Origin: Candidatus Pacearchaeota archaeon
GTDB lineage: Archaea; Nanobdellota; Nanobdellia; Pacearchaeales; GW2011-AR1
Length of the DNA: 53,388 nt
Direction of reading: 5' to 3'
NCBI GenBank assembly: GCA_018304045.1
Contig: JAGVWZ010000012.1
Span: 1 to 53,388, forward strand
Of this stretch, positions 19,124-28,994 are shown piece by piece. The notes below the pieces were generated by a model, which had not been told where the DNA came from, ran no database searches, and was given only the letters and a program-made list of their open reading frames with translations. Within the stretch, counting starts at the first letter, position 1. Each line of letters starts with the position of its first letter. A program made the position numbers and the translations under genes.

Positions 19124-19345
19124 TTAATCTGCTTTTATTTTCTTTTTTATTATGATTTTTCTTTTGATTCTTTTATCTAAGTTTTCTAAGATCTTTTGAG
19201 CTTTTAATGGCTCTTTTCTGCATACATTTAGTATGTAGAAAAGCTTGTTTATTAGTTCATTATAGGTTTCTCTATCATACTCTTTTAGATGTTCTAGTCT
19301 TGCCTTAGTTTCCGTCGATAATTTGATTGTAGTTATGTTTTCCAT
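19124..19345 (-). CDS. ribbon-helix-helix regulator/antitoxin-like protein
   Basis: ITTIKLSTETKARLEHLKEYDRETYNELINKL. Confidence 0.65.
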   Translation of the reverse strand: MENITTIKLSTETKARLEHLKEYDRETYNELINKLFYILNVCRKEPLKAQKILENLDKRIKRKIIIKKKIKAD

Positions 19346-19368
19346 ACCCCGGTATACCTTGGTATACT
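19343..19368. promoter_or_regulatory. operator repeats overlapping the RHH gene start
   Basis: CATACCCC-GGTATACC-TT-GGTATACT next to TATA-like atataaat. Confidence 0.5.
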
Positions 19369-19477
19369 ATATAAATCTTATGTTTTTTGTATCTATTATG
19401 TAGTTATTACAATACCGAAATATTTATAAAGCAAATTTATGTCTTAAAATCAACTAAATTTAAACAAAAAACCTAAC

Positions 19478-20734
19478 ATGAAAAACAAAGCAATTTTCGT
19501 TTCTTTTGTAGCATTTTTAGCTATAGCTTTGATTTTGAATACAGTGCTTGCTAGTGACATAGTCACTATCACAAGTGTTAAAGTTAATGGTGTTGTTGCT
19601 AGTCAAACATCACCAGCTATTGCAGGCGAAGTTTCTGACACTGTTCCAGTGGAAGTTGAATTTCTTGCAAATGCTGATGTAACTGATGCAAGAGTCAAGG
19701 TTTCAATAGAAGGATATAAAGAAGATATATCTGCTTCTACACCAAGATTTCTTTTGGTTAATGGAAGTAGATATGTGAAGAGATTCACACTTCAATTACC
19801 TTCAAGTATGGACCTTGATGATTTGACAGAAGGTGTTGAACTACAAGTTGAAGTTAGTGCAAAGGCTGAAGCTTCTGTTGTACAATCTTATGCAATAAAA
19901 ATGCAAAGAGATTTATACAGCTTGAATATTTTGTCTGTTGATGCACCTCAAAAAGTAACTGCTGGAAACACAGTTGCTTTTGACATTGTTTTACAAAACA
20001 ATGGAAATGATAGACTTGACAACACATACATTAAGGTTTCAATACCTGAATTAGGCGTTGAAAGAAAAGTATATTTTGGTGATTTGTCTCCCTATGTTGA
20101 AGATAATTACGAAGACATAAGAGATACAAATAACAAAGTACTTTACTTGGCAATACCAAGAAACGCTCAACCAGGAAACTACAATGTAGTTATTGAAGCT
20201 TATAACTATGACACAAGCACAATTGTTAAAGAAAGACTTGTTGTTGAAAGTGCTGGTAGCCAATCAGGCGTTATACCATCAATTACTTCAAGAACAATCT
20301 CTACTGGCGAAGAAACAACTTTTGAAGTTGTTTTAGTTAATCCGAACGACAGAATGGTAGTTTATTCTATCATACCTGAACAATCAGAAGGATTAATTGT
20401 TAATGTACAAGAACCAGTTGTAACAGTTGGAGCAGATTCAAGCAGAACTGTAGTAGTAAAAGTTAAAGCAACTAATAGTGCATCAGAAGGCACTCATTTA
20501 GTAGTTGTTGGTGTTAATACAGAATCAGGACTTGAAAGAAAAGTTAGTTTCACAGTTAATGTGGATAATAACTCTTCAACAAATCCAGTTCCAGGATTAA
20601 CAGGCAATAATACAGTCTTAATTTTGACTGTTATACTAGTGATTGTATTCGTGGTACTTTTAGTAATACTAATAGTGTTATTAACAAGAAAGCCAACAGA
20701 AACTGAAGAATTCGGAGAAACAAGTTATTACTAA
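19478..20734 (+). CDS. secreted/membrane-anchored Ig-like (CARDB/NEW3-like) surface protein
   Basis: signal peptide, NPDNRM-like beta domains, C-terminal TM. Confidence 0.7.
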   Translation: MKNKAIFVSFVAFLAIALILNTVLASDIVTITSVKVNGVVASQTSPAIAGEVSDTVPVEVEFLANADVTDARVKVSIEGYKEDISASTPRFLLVNGSRYVKRFTLQLPSSMDLDDLTEGVELQVEVSAKAEASVVQSYAIKMQRDLYSLNILSVDAPQKVTAGNTVAFDIVLQNNGNDRLDNTYIKVSIPELGVERKVYFGDLSPYVEDNYEDIRDTNNKVLYLAIPRNAQPGNYNVVIEAYNYDTSTIVKERLVVESAGSQSGVIPSITSRTISTGEETTFEVVLVNPNDRMVVYSIIPEQSEGLIVNVQEPVVTVGADSSRTVVVKVKATNSASEGTHLVVVGVNTESGLERKVSFTVNVDNNSSTNPVPGLTGNNTVLILTVILVIVFVVLLVILIVLLTRKPTETEEFGETSYY

Positions 20735-20827
20735 ATTTTTATTTTTTTATTTTTTTATATCTTGTTTTTGTGATGAATTCTTTTAACCTAAAGAGAAAGA
20801 TTGGTGAGATTAATATTTTAATTTAAA

Positions 20828-21079
20828 ATGATATATTATTATGCTTATGTAACCAGATATTCTAAGGAAGATAATTTTAGTCTATTAACTTTTCATGATA
20901 CTCATAAACTGGCGGTTGTTACAGATAAAGAGGAAGCAAAAATTGCTTTTAGAAAAGCTTTTTCTCATAATACTTTTAATGAAGGGGGAATTGTTAATAT
21001 AACCCAACAAGTAGCTGATGGTATTATCCCTGTAGATAAACTAGAAATATTGGAATTAGTTGTTAAAAGAAGTTTGTAA
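20828..21079 (+). CDS. hypothetical protein
   Basis: 83-aa ORF. Confidence 0.45.
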   Translation: MIYYYAYVTRYSKEDNFSLLTFHDTHKLAVVTDKEEAKIAFRKAFSHNTFNEGGIVNITQQVADGIIPVDKLEILELVVKRSL

Positions 21080-21121
21080 TAAATTTAATAAAAAAAAATT
21101 CTATGTAAATAAAATAATTTT

Positions 21122-21400
21122 TTATTTACAATATTTGCATTTAGCAACATAGTTGTAGATTAGTGCAAATACTGCTCCAAATATATAACCTCCTACAAAG
21201 GAAACTATTATAAGCAAGATTGCATTAAGTATTACAATATTTGTAAGCACTAAATCTAGTTTTATTGAGTGGAGCAATAATATCCAGTCAACTAGTTTTT
21301 GAATGCCTAGTGCAACTGCTATTGACCATACTAAATGAGCTAGAGCTGCAAATAAACCTACTGTCAATCCTAATTTATTAGGGCTTAGTTTTTCAGCCAT
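21122..21400 (-). CDS. small membrane protein
   Basis: two hydrophobic segments. Confidence 0.6.
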   Translation of the reverse strand: MAEKLSPNKLGLTVGLFAALAHLVWSIAVALGIQKLVDWILLLHSIKLDLVLTNIVILNAILLIIVSFVGGYIFGAVFALIYNYVAKCKYCK

Positions 21401-21497
21401 TTTTTACTTATACCTCCTTTCATATATTTTATAAAATATATACTATATTAGATATGTTTTTTAGGTTTATAAGATTATTGAAATAAATATTTGTATA

Positions 21498-22682
21498 TTA
21501 TTTTTCATGAAAACTTGCTAAGCCGCTAAAACCTCTTCCAAATTCTCCCCACATATGTTGTGTGTCGTGAAAAGAAACAGCATTAATATCTATAAAATGT
21601 GTTAATCCTTTTGAAAGAAGAGCTTTATCTTCAAGAGGTTTTACAATTCCATAAAGATTATATGATCCCCTATAATCTCTGCAATATGATTTTGCAGCAC
21701 TAAAAACTTTATGTGTATCCATACAAGGAAAAATACCTTCTGGAATTATCTCCAATTGTCCTAAAGGTTTTTCTAATCCCTTTTCAAAATCAAATAATCG
21801 TTGGTTATATACCCAAACAGCATCACCAGAATTAGTTCCTGTTAATGACTCTTCTAAAAAATGAAACTGAAAGCCTAAATAAACTGGATTTACTGCTTCT
21901 GATAAAGGTCTTGAACCTAACCAATTACATTTATGCAAGTGATTTGACACTGCAATAATTCTATCATGTATTTGCCCAAATCCAACATTTAATGTCTGAA
22001 ATCCTGATAAATCAAAAAAGGCTTCGGCTTCCTCAATAGTCATTTCAATATTTTTTCCATGCTTTGCTATTCCATTTCTTACCCATATTCTCGGTTCTGT
22101 TCCATCTGGTTTTAACCCTGCTCTACTTCGGTAACCATTTGGATTATATAAAATTTGATAAGGTAATTTTGTTTCACAGCAAGGCATTTCACATTTGTCT
22201 CTTATTGTTTCTCCAGAAACTTTATCAGATATGTCCATAAAACAAATCTCTGCTCGTTTTAATATTTCAGAACCTCCATTTGCTATCATTCTTGCTTCTT
22301 CAATAACATAGGGGCAATTTGGATCAGCATGATAAGGATCTGCATACTGAGAACCTAAAAGAATTGCATGGTTTTCAGGGATTATTGGTAAGCTTGCTCC
22401 TTCAGGTAATGGATGAGGAGTATAGGCATCACAAATACATTGTGAAGCAGTATATCTGCTGCTTCCAATGTTTCCCCAACCCTTAAATGATTCTACAATT
22501 TTTACTGCTCGAAATCTTTCTGAATTATTACAAAGAACTGGATCATCATTTTTTGTTCCTCCAGACATACTTGTGCAGTTAGTACAGTTAACACGATTAA
22601 CTGATCCTTCTCTTGGATTATTTGTTCTTGCTCTTCTAAATCTAAAGGTTTTATCAAAATCTTCTTTTTTTAATTTAGACAT
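21498..22682 (-). CDS. hypothetical Cys/His-containing protein
   Basis: 394-aa ORF; NCTNCTSMSGG, CDAYTPHPLP. Confidence 0.7.
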   Translation of the reverse strand: MSKLKKEDFDKTFRFRRARTNNPREGSVNRVNCTNCTSMSGGTKNDDPVLCNNSERFRAVKIVESFKGWGNIGSSRYTASQCICDAYTPHPLPEGASLPIIPENHAILLGSQYADPYHADPNCPYVIEEARMIANGGSEILKRAEICFMDISDKVSGETIRDKCEMPCCETKLPYQILYNPNGYRSRAGLKPDGTEPRIWVRNGIAKHGKNIEMTIEEAEAFFDLSGFQTLNVGFGQIHDRIIAVSNHLHKCNWLGSRPLSEAVNPVYLGFQFHFLEESLTGTNSGDAVWVYNQRLFDFEKGLEKPLGQLEIIPEGIFPCMDTHKVFSAAKSYCRDYRGSYNLYGIVKPLEDKALLSKGLTHFIDINAVSFHDTQHMWGEFGRGFSGLASFHEK

Positions 22683-22864
22683 AAAAGAAATAATATCTTT
22701 TATTTTTTAAGTATTATGGTTATACAAAAGTATGGATTTTCACGAATATTCTAAAATAATGAAAAACTACTAATTGTTTGAGTGAAAAGTCATTAAATTC
22801 TATAAATTCTTTGGTTATATATTATTATAATAATCTATATAAAGTATTGTCATATTCTTTTTTT

Positions 22865-23260
22865 ATGTTAACAGATGAACAAGTAAGACAAGAAATAACT
22901 AGTGTATTGAGAGATTCTGATATACATGGATTAGTTGAAAAGATTGCTTATTTCTTATATATAAGAACTCCTCAAAATACTGCTCTTGATAATTGGTCTA
23001 CTGCACAAGATACCCTTCTAAGATGGAGTGATTCTGAATATAGAAAAGGATTAAGAGAAGATACAAGTTTTGGAAATCAAATTCATGAGCTATTGAATCA
23101 TTTGGCTTATGATAAATACCAAGAAAGACTACTTTTTCATGATAATGATAATGCTTATGCTGACTGGATGACTGCAAAACATGAACTTGCTAAACAGGTT
23201 TTATGGCAGCAGTCTAAAATTATTGTTCCTTTGTATCCTGGTCAGCCTTTTAGGTCTTAA
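22865..23260 (+). CDS. hypothetical protein
   Basis: ATG within track ORF 22778-23260 gives MLTDEQVRQEITSVLRDSD. Confidence 0.6.
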   Translation: MLTDEQVRQEITSVLRDSDIHGLVEKIAYFLYIRTPQNTALDNWSTAQDTLLRWSDSEYRKGLREDTSFGNQIHELLNHLAYDKYQERLLFHDNDNAYADWMTAKHELAKQVLWQQSKIIVPLYPGQPFRS

Positions 23261-23325
23261 GTTTTATTCACCTTTCAGTTCAACTATTCATTCAGCTAAT
23301 ACCTTATGTTTGATACTCAAAAGTT

Positions 23326-26190
23326 TTACAACTGCAAGCTCAATACCTTTGAAATTCCTTCTTGCATTGATACTCCATAGAGAACATTGGAAGACTCAGA
23401 TATTATTGAATCATTATGTGTGATTATCAGGAATTGGCCTTGTTTCATGTGTTTTTTTAGGAGATAGGCTAATTTTTCAGAGTTTCTTCTGTCTAAGGCA
23501 GCATCTATTTCATCAAAAATGTAAAATGCATAGGGCTTATAGGTTTGTATTGCAAATATTAAGGAGAGGGCTACTAGAGTTTGTTCTCCACCTGATAAAC
23601 TTGTTACATCAAAATACTTCCCCCCACCAACTTTAACTATAATATCTAAACCTCCATTGAAAATGTCTTTTTTATCTTCTGGCTCTAGAAGAACAATGCC
23701 TTTTGTGCTTAATTGTGAAAAATTGTTTGAAAATAATTCATTAATTTTTTCCAGAGTCTCTATGAATGCTTTTTTCTTTTTCTTGTCTATTTGCTCTATT
23801 ATCTTTAGAATCTCTTCTTTTTCTTTTTCCAATTGGTCTACTTTTTCTTTTATTTTATCATATTCTTCTTTTATTTGATCATAGACCTCTAATGCCCTTA
23901 GATTTACATTTCCTATTTTTGCTAAAATAATATCTGTTTCATGGAGTTTTTCATGGAGTTTTTCTACAGATATGGAAATAAATTCAACTGGTTCAAATTC
24001 TTTTAATTCTTGAGCTAATGTTTCAATTCTAGCATTGATTTGTGCTTTACCTATCATAAAATTATTTATTTCATTTTCAATGAGTCTTTTTTCATTCTGA
24101 TTTATTAACATTTCAGATTCCAATATTCTTGCCTTATCTTGAATATTATTTTTTTCTTCAAACATTTTTTGATATTTTTGTTTTAAAATTTCTGATTGCT
24201 CTTCTTTTTTATTAGCAATTTTTTGTTTTTGTTCCAACTGCACATTTATCTCTTTTGATAACTCTAAGATTTCTTCTTTATCCCTTATATTCTGTTTAAT
24301 AGCAAGTTTGATTCTTTCAAGTTCCCTTTGCTTCACAGTTATTTCATTCCCTAAATTTCTTTCCTCTGTTCTTTGAAGTTCATTTACTTCTAATTTAAGA
24401 TTATCATATTGCTCTTCACTCATTTTAATCAAAGAAAATTTATGTTCAATGTCTTTTTTCTTTTTATCAAGATTTTCCAATTCTGTCTCAAAATGCTTTT
24501 CTTCTTCTATGTTTCTTTTTAATTGCTGTTTTTTATCAGTTATTGTCTGTATTTTAACTAGATCTATGTTTCTTTGGTTTATTTCCAATGAATTCTTTGC
24601 AATCTTTTCTTTTATATCTTTTATGTTTGCTTTTATTTTAGTAATTTCTATTTCTGAATTTTTTATTAAATTTTTTGCGTCTTCAATATCTGAATCAGAT
24701 TTAGAAATTACTTCATGAATGTGATGTTCTGTCATTTTTGTTTTACATAAAGGACATATGTCTAATTTTGAAACCTGTAATTTTATTTTATCAGCTTCAT
24801 TTATTCTTTGATTTTGTATTGCTGATATTTTTTGTTTTTCCAATAGCTCATCTTCTAATTTATTTACTTTTTCTTTACTTGATTCTATTTCTTGTTTTAA
24901 TCTCACTATCAATTCTTTATGTTCTTCTGATGAATTATTTATCTTGATTTCTTTTTCAATATCTTGTATTTGATTCAAAATGAAGTTAGATTCATTTTTT
25001 ATTCTTTGAAATTGTCTTTTTTTGTCTTCTATCTGATTGTTTATTGAGGAGAGATTTGATTTTAATAAGAAGTATTGCCTTTTTGCTTCCTCTAATTCAT
25101 CTAGTCTTGATTTCTTTTCTTGTAAATCTTTTCTTGTGTCCTTTGAACGCTCCTTTGACATTGAATCTATTTCTGTTTCATAAAGAATTATTGAGTCTTC
25201 TAAACTTCGCTTTCTTCTTTCTAACTCTAATAATTGATTCTCAAAATTTTCCTTTCTTGCTATCATTCCTGCTATTTCTTGCTTTAATGTAGAAAGTTCT
25301 ATTATCAAAGTATCTTGCTCTAATCCTGAAGATTTTTGTATTATTTGAGTTATGTTTAATATTTTTTCATTGAGAATTTCTATTTCTTGTTTTAATTTTG
25401 TTATGTGTAAATCTTTTTTCTCAATATCTTTTTGTTTTATAGAAACACTTCTTAATACTTCATTTAATTCTTTTTCTTTTTCTTGAATGTTCTTATTTAT
25501 TATAGAAGCCTTACATCTTTTCTTGATTTCTTCTAATTTTTTGAATTTTAAGGCTTGTTCTCTTTCTTCTTCTAAATTTCTTAGATAATTTGTTCTTTCT
25601 CTCAATATCGCGTTTATTTGCTTTAATCTTTCATCTGTTTTTTCAAGTTCTTTTAGGGATTTTTCCTTTCTCATTTCATAGACTGAAATTCCCGCTACTT
25701 CTTCTAAAATTTTTCTTCTTTCGTCAGCAGGCAGTTTTACAAATTTTTCAATTTCTCCTTGAAGTACAATATTAAAACCATGGGGATCAATGCCTGCTTG
25801 GTTTAAAAGTTCTAGGCACTCTTGTCTTGTTTTTGTTTCATGATTTATTCTGTAAATGCTTTGTCCATTTTTTCTTACAATTCTTCTTATTATTATTTCA
25901 TTTGAATCTAATGCAAATTCTTTTTCTGAATTATCAAAAACAATTTCAACATAGGCTTCATTTGATGCTTTATATTCCTTATTTCCTGAAAATATTAAAT
26001 GAGAGGCTTTTGCAGCTCTTATGGATTTAATTGAAAGTCTTCCTAGAACAAAACATAGGGCATCTGTAACATTCGATTTTCCGCTTCCATTTGGACCAAC
26101 AACAACTGACATATGCCTATCTAAATTTATCTCAGTCTCTCTTGCAAAAGACTTAAATCCCTTCATTACAATTTTCTTAATATATGTCAT
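23326..26190 (-). CDS. smc: chromosome segregation protein SMC
   Basis: Walker A VVGPNGSGKSNVTDAL; long coiled coil; CPLCKTKM zinc hook-like motif mid-protein; SLSGGEQTLVALSLIFAIQ. Confidence 0.95.
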   Translation of the reverse strand: MTYIKKIVMKGFKSFARETEINLDRHMSVVVGPNGSGKSNVTDALCFVLGRLSIKSIRAAKASHLIFSGNKEYKASNEAYVEIVFDNSEKEFALDSNEIIIRRIVRKNGQSIYRINHETKTRQECLELLNQAGIDPHGFNIVLQGEIEKFVKLPADERRKILEEVAGISVYEMRKEKSLKELEKTDERLKQINAILRERTNYLRNLEEEREQALKFKKLEEIKKRCKASIINKNIQEKEKELNEVLRSVSIKQKDIEKKDLHITKLKQEIEILNEKILNITQIIQKSSGLEQDTLIIELSTLKQEIAGMIARKENFENQLLELERRKRSLEDSIILYETEIDSMSKERSKDTRKDLQEKKSRLDELEEAKRQYFLLKSNLSSINNQIEDKKRQFQRIKNESNFILNQIQDIEKEIKINNSSEEHKELIVRLKQEIESSKEKVNKLEDELLEKQKISAIQNQRINEADKIKLQVSKLDICPLCKTKMTEHHIHEVISKSDSDIEDAKNLIKNSEIEITKIKANIKDIKEKIAKNSLEINQRNIDLVKIQTITDKKQQLKRNIEEEKHFETELENLDKKKKDIEHKFSLIKMSEEQYDNLKLEVNELQRTEERNLGNEITVKQRELERIKLAIKQNIRDKEEILELSKEINVQLEQKQKIANKKEEQSEILKQKYQKMFEEKNNIQDKARILESEMLINQNEKRLIENEINNFMIGKAQINARIETLAQELKEFEPVEFISISVEKLHEKLHETDIILAKIGNVNLRALEVYDQIKEEYDKIKEKVDQLEKEKEEILKIIEQIDKKKKKAFIETLEKINELFSNNFSQLSTKGIVLLEPEDKKDIFNGGLDIIVKVGGGKYFDVTSLSGGEQTLVALSLIFAIQTYKPYAFYIFDEIDAALDRRNSEKLAYLLKKHMKQGQFLIITHNDSIISESSNVLYGVSMQEGISKVLSLQL

Positions 26191-26302
26191 CTAAATATCT
26201 CCTTTTTTATTAGAATAATGAAAGAACACATATTTTTAAGCATTCTTATAATGCTTAAACTCATTAAAAATTAAATTTTTAAGATTTTATGTTATTTGAA
26301 GT

Positions 26303-26953
26303 CTAAAATAACTTCTTTTGCTTTTCATCATTAGCTTTTTCAATATTTTTGAATGTTGACCAAGATTTTCTGAATATTTCTGGATGTTTTTGCCAATTCT
26401 CTTTTATGAATTTTTGAGTTTTTGGATTTGCAGGATAGCCAGGGCCTGTATCTCCATATTGCTTTTGTATTCTTGTTATTTCTTCTTCTCTTCTTACTTT
26501 AGCTATGATTGATGCTGCACTACATACTGGATAATTAACATCTGCTTTATGTTCTACAACATATTTTATGTCTTTCTTTTTTATTAATTTTTTTATGTAA
26601 TCTTCATATTTTTTTGGAACTGGATGTGGACAATCAATTATAACTTTGTCTGGATTAAAATGATTTATTATTTCTGCTTGTTTATGAGCTTCTAACCAAT
26701 TAAGATTCATTTCTGTATTTTTTTCATCCAATGCTTCATCAATTTCTCTAGGAGATACTTCTATTATTTTAAATTCAGAATTTGCCTGAATTATATTATT
26801 TAATTCAATTCTTTTTTTATGAACCAATAATTTAGAATCTTTTACAGCACCTAATCCTGCTTCAGTTCCTTCTTCAATCATTACTCCTGCAATTATCATA
26901 GGTCCAATGCATGGACCTCTACCGGCTTCATCAATTCCTAGGACTTTTACCAT
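26303..26953 (-). CDS. rnhB: ribonuclease HII
   Basis: VLGIDEAGRGPCIGPMIIAG; AASIIAKVRRE. Confidence 0.95.
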   Translation of the reverse strand: MVKVLGIDEAGRGPCIGPMIIAGVMIEEGTEAGLGAVKDSKLLVHKKRIELNNIIQANSEFKIIEVSPREIDEALDEKNTEMNLNWLEAHKQAEIINHFNPDKVIIDCPHPVPKKYEDYIKKLIKKKDIKYVVEHKADVNYPVCSAASIIAKVRREEEITRIQKQYGDTGPGYPANPKTQKFIKENWQKHPEIFRKSWSTFKNIEKANDEKQKKLF

Positions 26954-27003
26954 GATTGTTAAAATATAATAGTATTTATAAAATTATATAATTACTAGAA
27001 AAC

Positions 27004-27690
27004 ATGAGAAGGCATAATCTTCATACACATACGACCTATTCAGATGGAAGAAACACTCCTGAAGAATTAGTTCAAAAAGCAATTCTTGAAAGATTAGATA
27101 TTATTGGAATAAGTGATCATGGATTTTATAATCAAACGAGACATTTAGATGAAAAAACACTTCCAGATTATATTTATTTTTTAAGAAAATTAAAAGATAG
27201 GACTCCTAGAATTAAAGTAATGATTGGCCTGGAGATTAATACTGCTAGACCTACTGGAATTGATCCTGAAAGACTCCCATTTGAAATTGTTAATCAGATG
27301 GATTATGTTTTATTTGAACATATAAAATTTGATGATACACTCAAAGCAGTCTATAGAAATATTGAATCAGTTGTAAATGCTAAAAAGCATTTAAGAATTC
27401 CAGTGGGGCTTGCACATACAGATATACAGGGGGAATTTTTTGGGAATGAGGAAGATGCTGTTAGAATCCTTGGAGGAAATGAGATTTTTATGGATATGCC
27501 CTTAAATCTCAAAGGAGATTATGTTAGGTTCGGATATACTCAAAAAATTTTAGAGTACTTAAGAAAATATAAAGTTAAATTTGCAATTGGAACAGATGTT
27601 CATTCAAGAAAAGATTCTGTTGGGAATATTGATGCTGCAATGAAATACTTAACTGAAAATGGGCTTGAAGTTCTTGAAATGGTTTCTTGA
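27004..27690 (+). CDS. PHP-domain phosphoesterase
   Basis: HNLHTHTTYSDGRNTPEE; GISDHGF; IGTDVHSRKD. Confidence 0.9.
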   Translation: MRRHNLHTHTTYSDGRNTPEELVQKAILERLDIIGISDHGFYNQTRHLDEKTLPDYIYFLRKLKDRTPRIKVMIGLEINTARPTGIDPERLPFEIVNQMDYVLFEHIKFDDTLKAVYRNIESVVNAKKHLRIPVGLAHTDIQGEFFGNEEDAVRILGGNEIFMDMPLNLKGDYVRFGYTQKILEYLRKYKVKFAIGTDVHSRKDSVGNIDAAMKYLTENGLEVLEMVS

Positions 27691-27731
27691 TTATTATTTA
27701 GTTATTTAAAATAATTTTTTGTATGTTTTTT

Positions 27732-27764
27732 AAATCCTGCCTTATAAAAAGTAGCGGGGGTAGG
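27732..27764. repeat. partial duplicate of the tRNA-iMet 3' end and flank
   Basis: aatcctgccttataaaaagtagcgggggtagg repeated near-identically ~90 bp downstream at the tRNA 3' end. Confidence 0.6.
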
Positions 27765-27842
27765 TGCTCAAAAATTAATAATTTTTGGCAACCATTCGCA
27801 CTTACATGCTCAGGTATTTGAAAAATCCTGCCTTATAAAAAG

Positions 27843-27918
27843 TAGCGGGGGCAGGATTTGAACCGTGCGACTTCCGGGTTATGGGCCCGGCGAGAACTCC
27901 AGGCTTCTCTACCCCGCT
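27843..27918 (-). tRNA. initiator tRNA-Met (CAU)
   Basis: AGCGGGG/CCCCGCT acceptor with A1-U72, CCGGG-CCCATAA-CCCGG anticodon arm; T-stem GCACGG versus CCTGC has one extra nucleotide. Confidence 0.85.
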
Positions 27919-27975
27919 ATATAAAAATCAACGATAATAGACTTTTAAAGGTTGCTGTTTTTCTAAAGAATTATT

Positions 27976-28824
27976 TTATGCATAGGGCATTTCTTCTAAT
28001 ATTGGATTAGATGTTGTTTTATCCAACTGAAGAGTAGTTTGTGTCCTTTCTAATTGTTGGATTTGTTGTTGTTGTTTTCTTTCTTCTAATCTATGAGGAT
28101 TGTTCCAAGATGCAGGTGTTAAACCATATATTCCTGCTGTTAAGGCAAGTGAAGCTGCAACAGCTGTAGCATAGGTTGCTATTTTTCCTCGTTTGCTCAT
28201 GTTCTTTACTTTTTCTGGATAAGTTTTTCTAACACACTCTCTATAACCAAATATATCAAGTCCACAATCAACAGAATAACCAATTAATGGCCCTCTTAGG
28301 ACTTGAGAAACACTGCTTATTCCTAATGCTATTCCAACTGCCCAGGAATTCCATTCTCCGGTTTTATAATAACCCCAGGTATACCCTCCTAATAAAACAC
28401 TTGAAGAATATAATGCTGTAAAAACAAAATCATGTGCTCCTTGAATCCATTCACTTGATCTTTGGGTTATTCCTAGTTTTCTTTCAGAAGCTTGCCTGCA
28501 TATTTGATAAAGAGGACCTGCAAAAAGATAGGTTAATGCAGCAACACCAACTTTACCTTGTATTGAAGCTTGATCAGTCATAGCCATTAAATCAATTGGA
28601 TTGCAATGATACCTATCCATTACTCTTCCTACTCCTTCCATAATAAAAGTATCATTAATAGCTTGAACAGGAGTTGCAACAATCAAAAGAGAAGTACTAT
28701 TAAGACAATCTCTTGGAGCTCGCTTTATCAATCTTTTACCAAGATCTACAACTGTATTAAGAGCTCTTTTTCCAAAATTTTCTTTTTTATCTACTATTGA
28801 TTCTAATCCCATTAATTTTATCAA
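27976..28824 (-). CDS. membrane protein
   Basis: several hydrophobic segments; Gln-rich tail. Confidence 0.6.
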   Translation of the reverse strand: MIKLMGLESIVDKKENFGKRALNTVVDLGKRLIKRAPRDCLNSTSLLIVATPVQAINDTFIMEGVGRVMDRYHCNPIDLMAMTDQASIQGKVGVAALTYLFAGPLYQICRQASERKLGITQRSSEWIQGAHDFVFTALYSSSVLLGGYTWGYYKTGEWNSWAVGIALGISSVSQVLRGPLIGYSVDCGLDIFGYRECVRKTYPEKVKNMSKRGKIATYATAVAASLALTAGIYGLTPASWNNPHRLEERKQQQQIQQLERTQTTLQLDKTTSNPILEEMPYA

Positions 28825-28994
28825 TCTCTAACTGGTTTATTAATAATTATCCTGTTTAATATATATTTCAGAAAAGGATATTATTTTAGATTATATTATT
28901 TTATATTTTTATTATTTGAAAATCTAAATTTTACTACTTCCTTTAAATGCTATTAGAACTAAATCTTTAAAAGTAAGTTTTTATTAGTGTTTTT

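Noticed and set aside
23657-26030. Plus-strand ORFs inside the SMC gene (e.g. 24449-24718, 25044-25292)
   Set aside because: Phe/Leu/Ser-rich antisense shadows of a well-supported coiled-coil protein.
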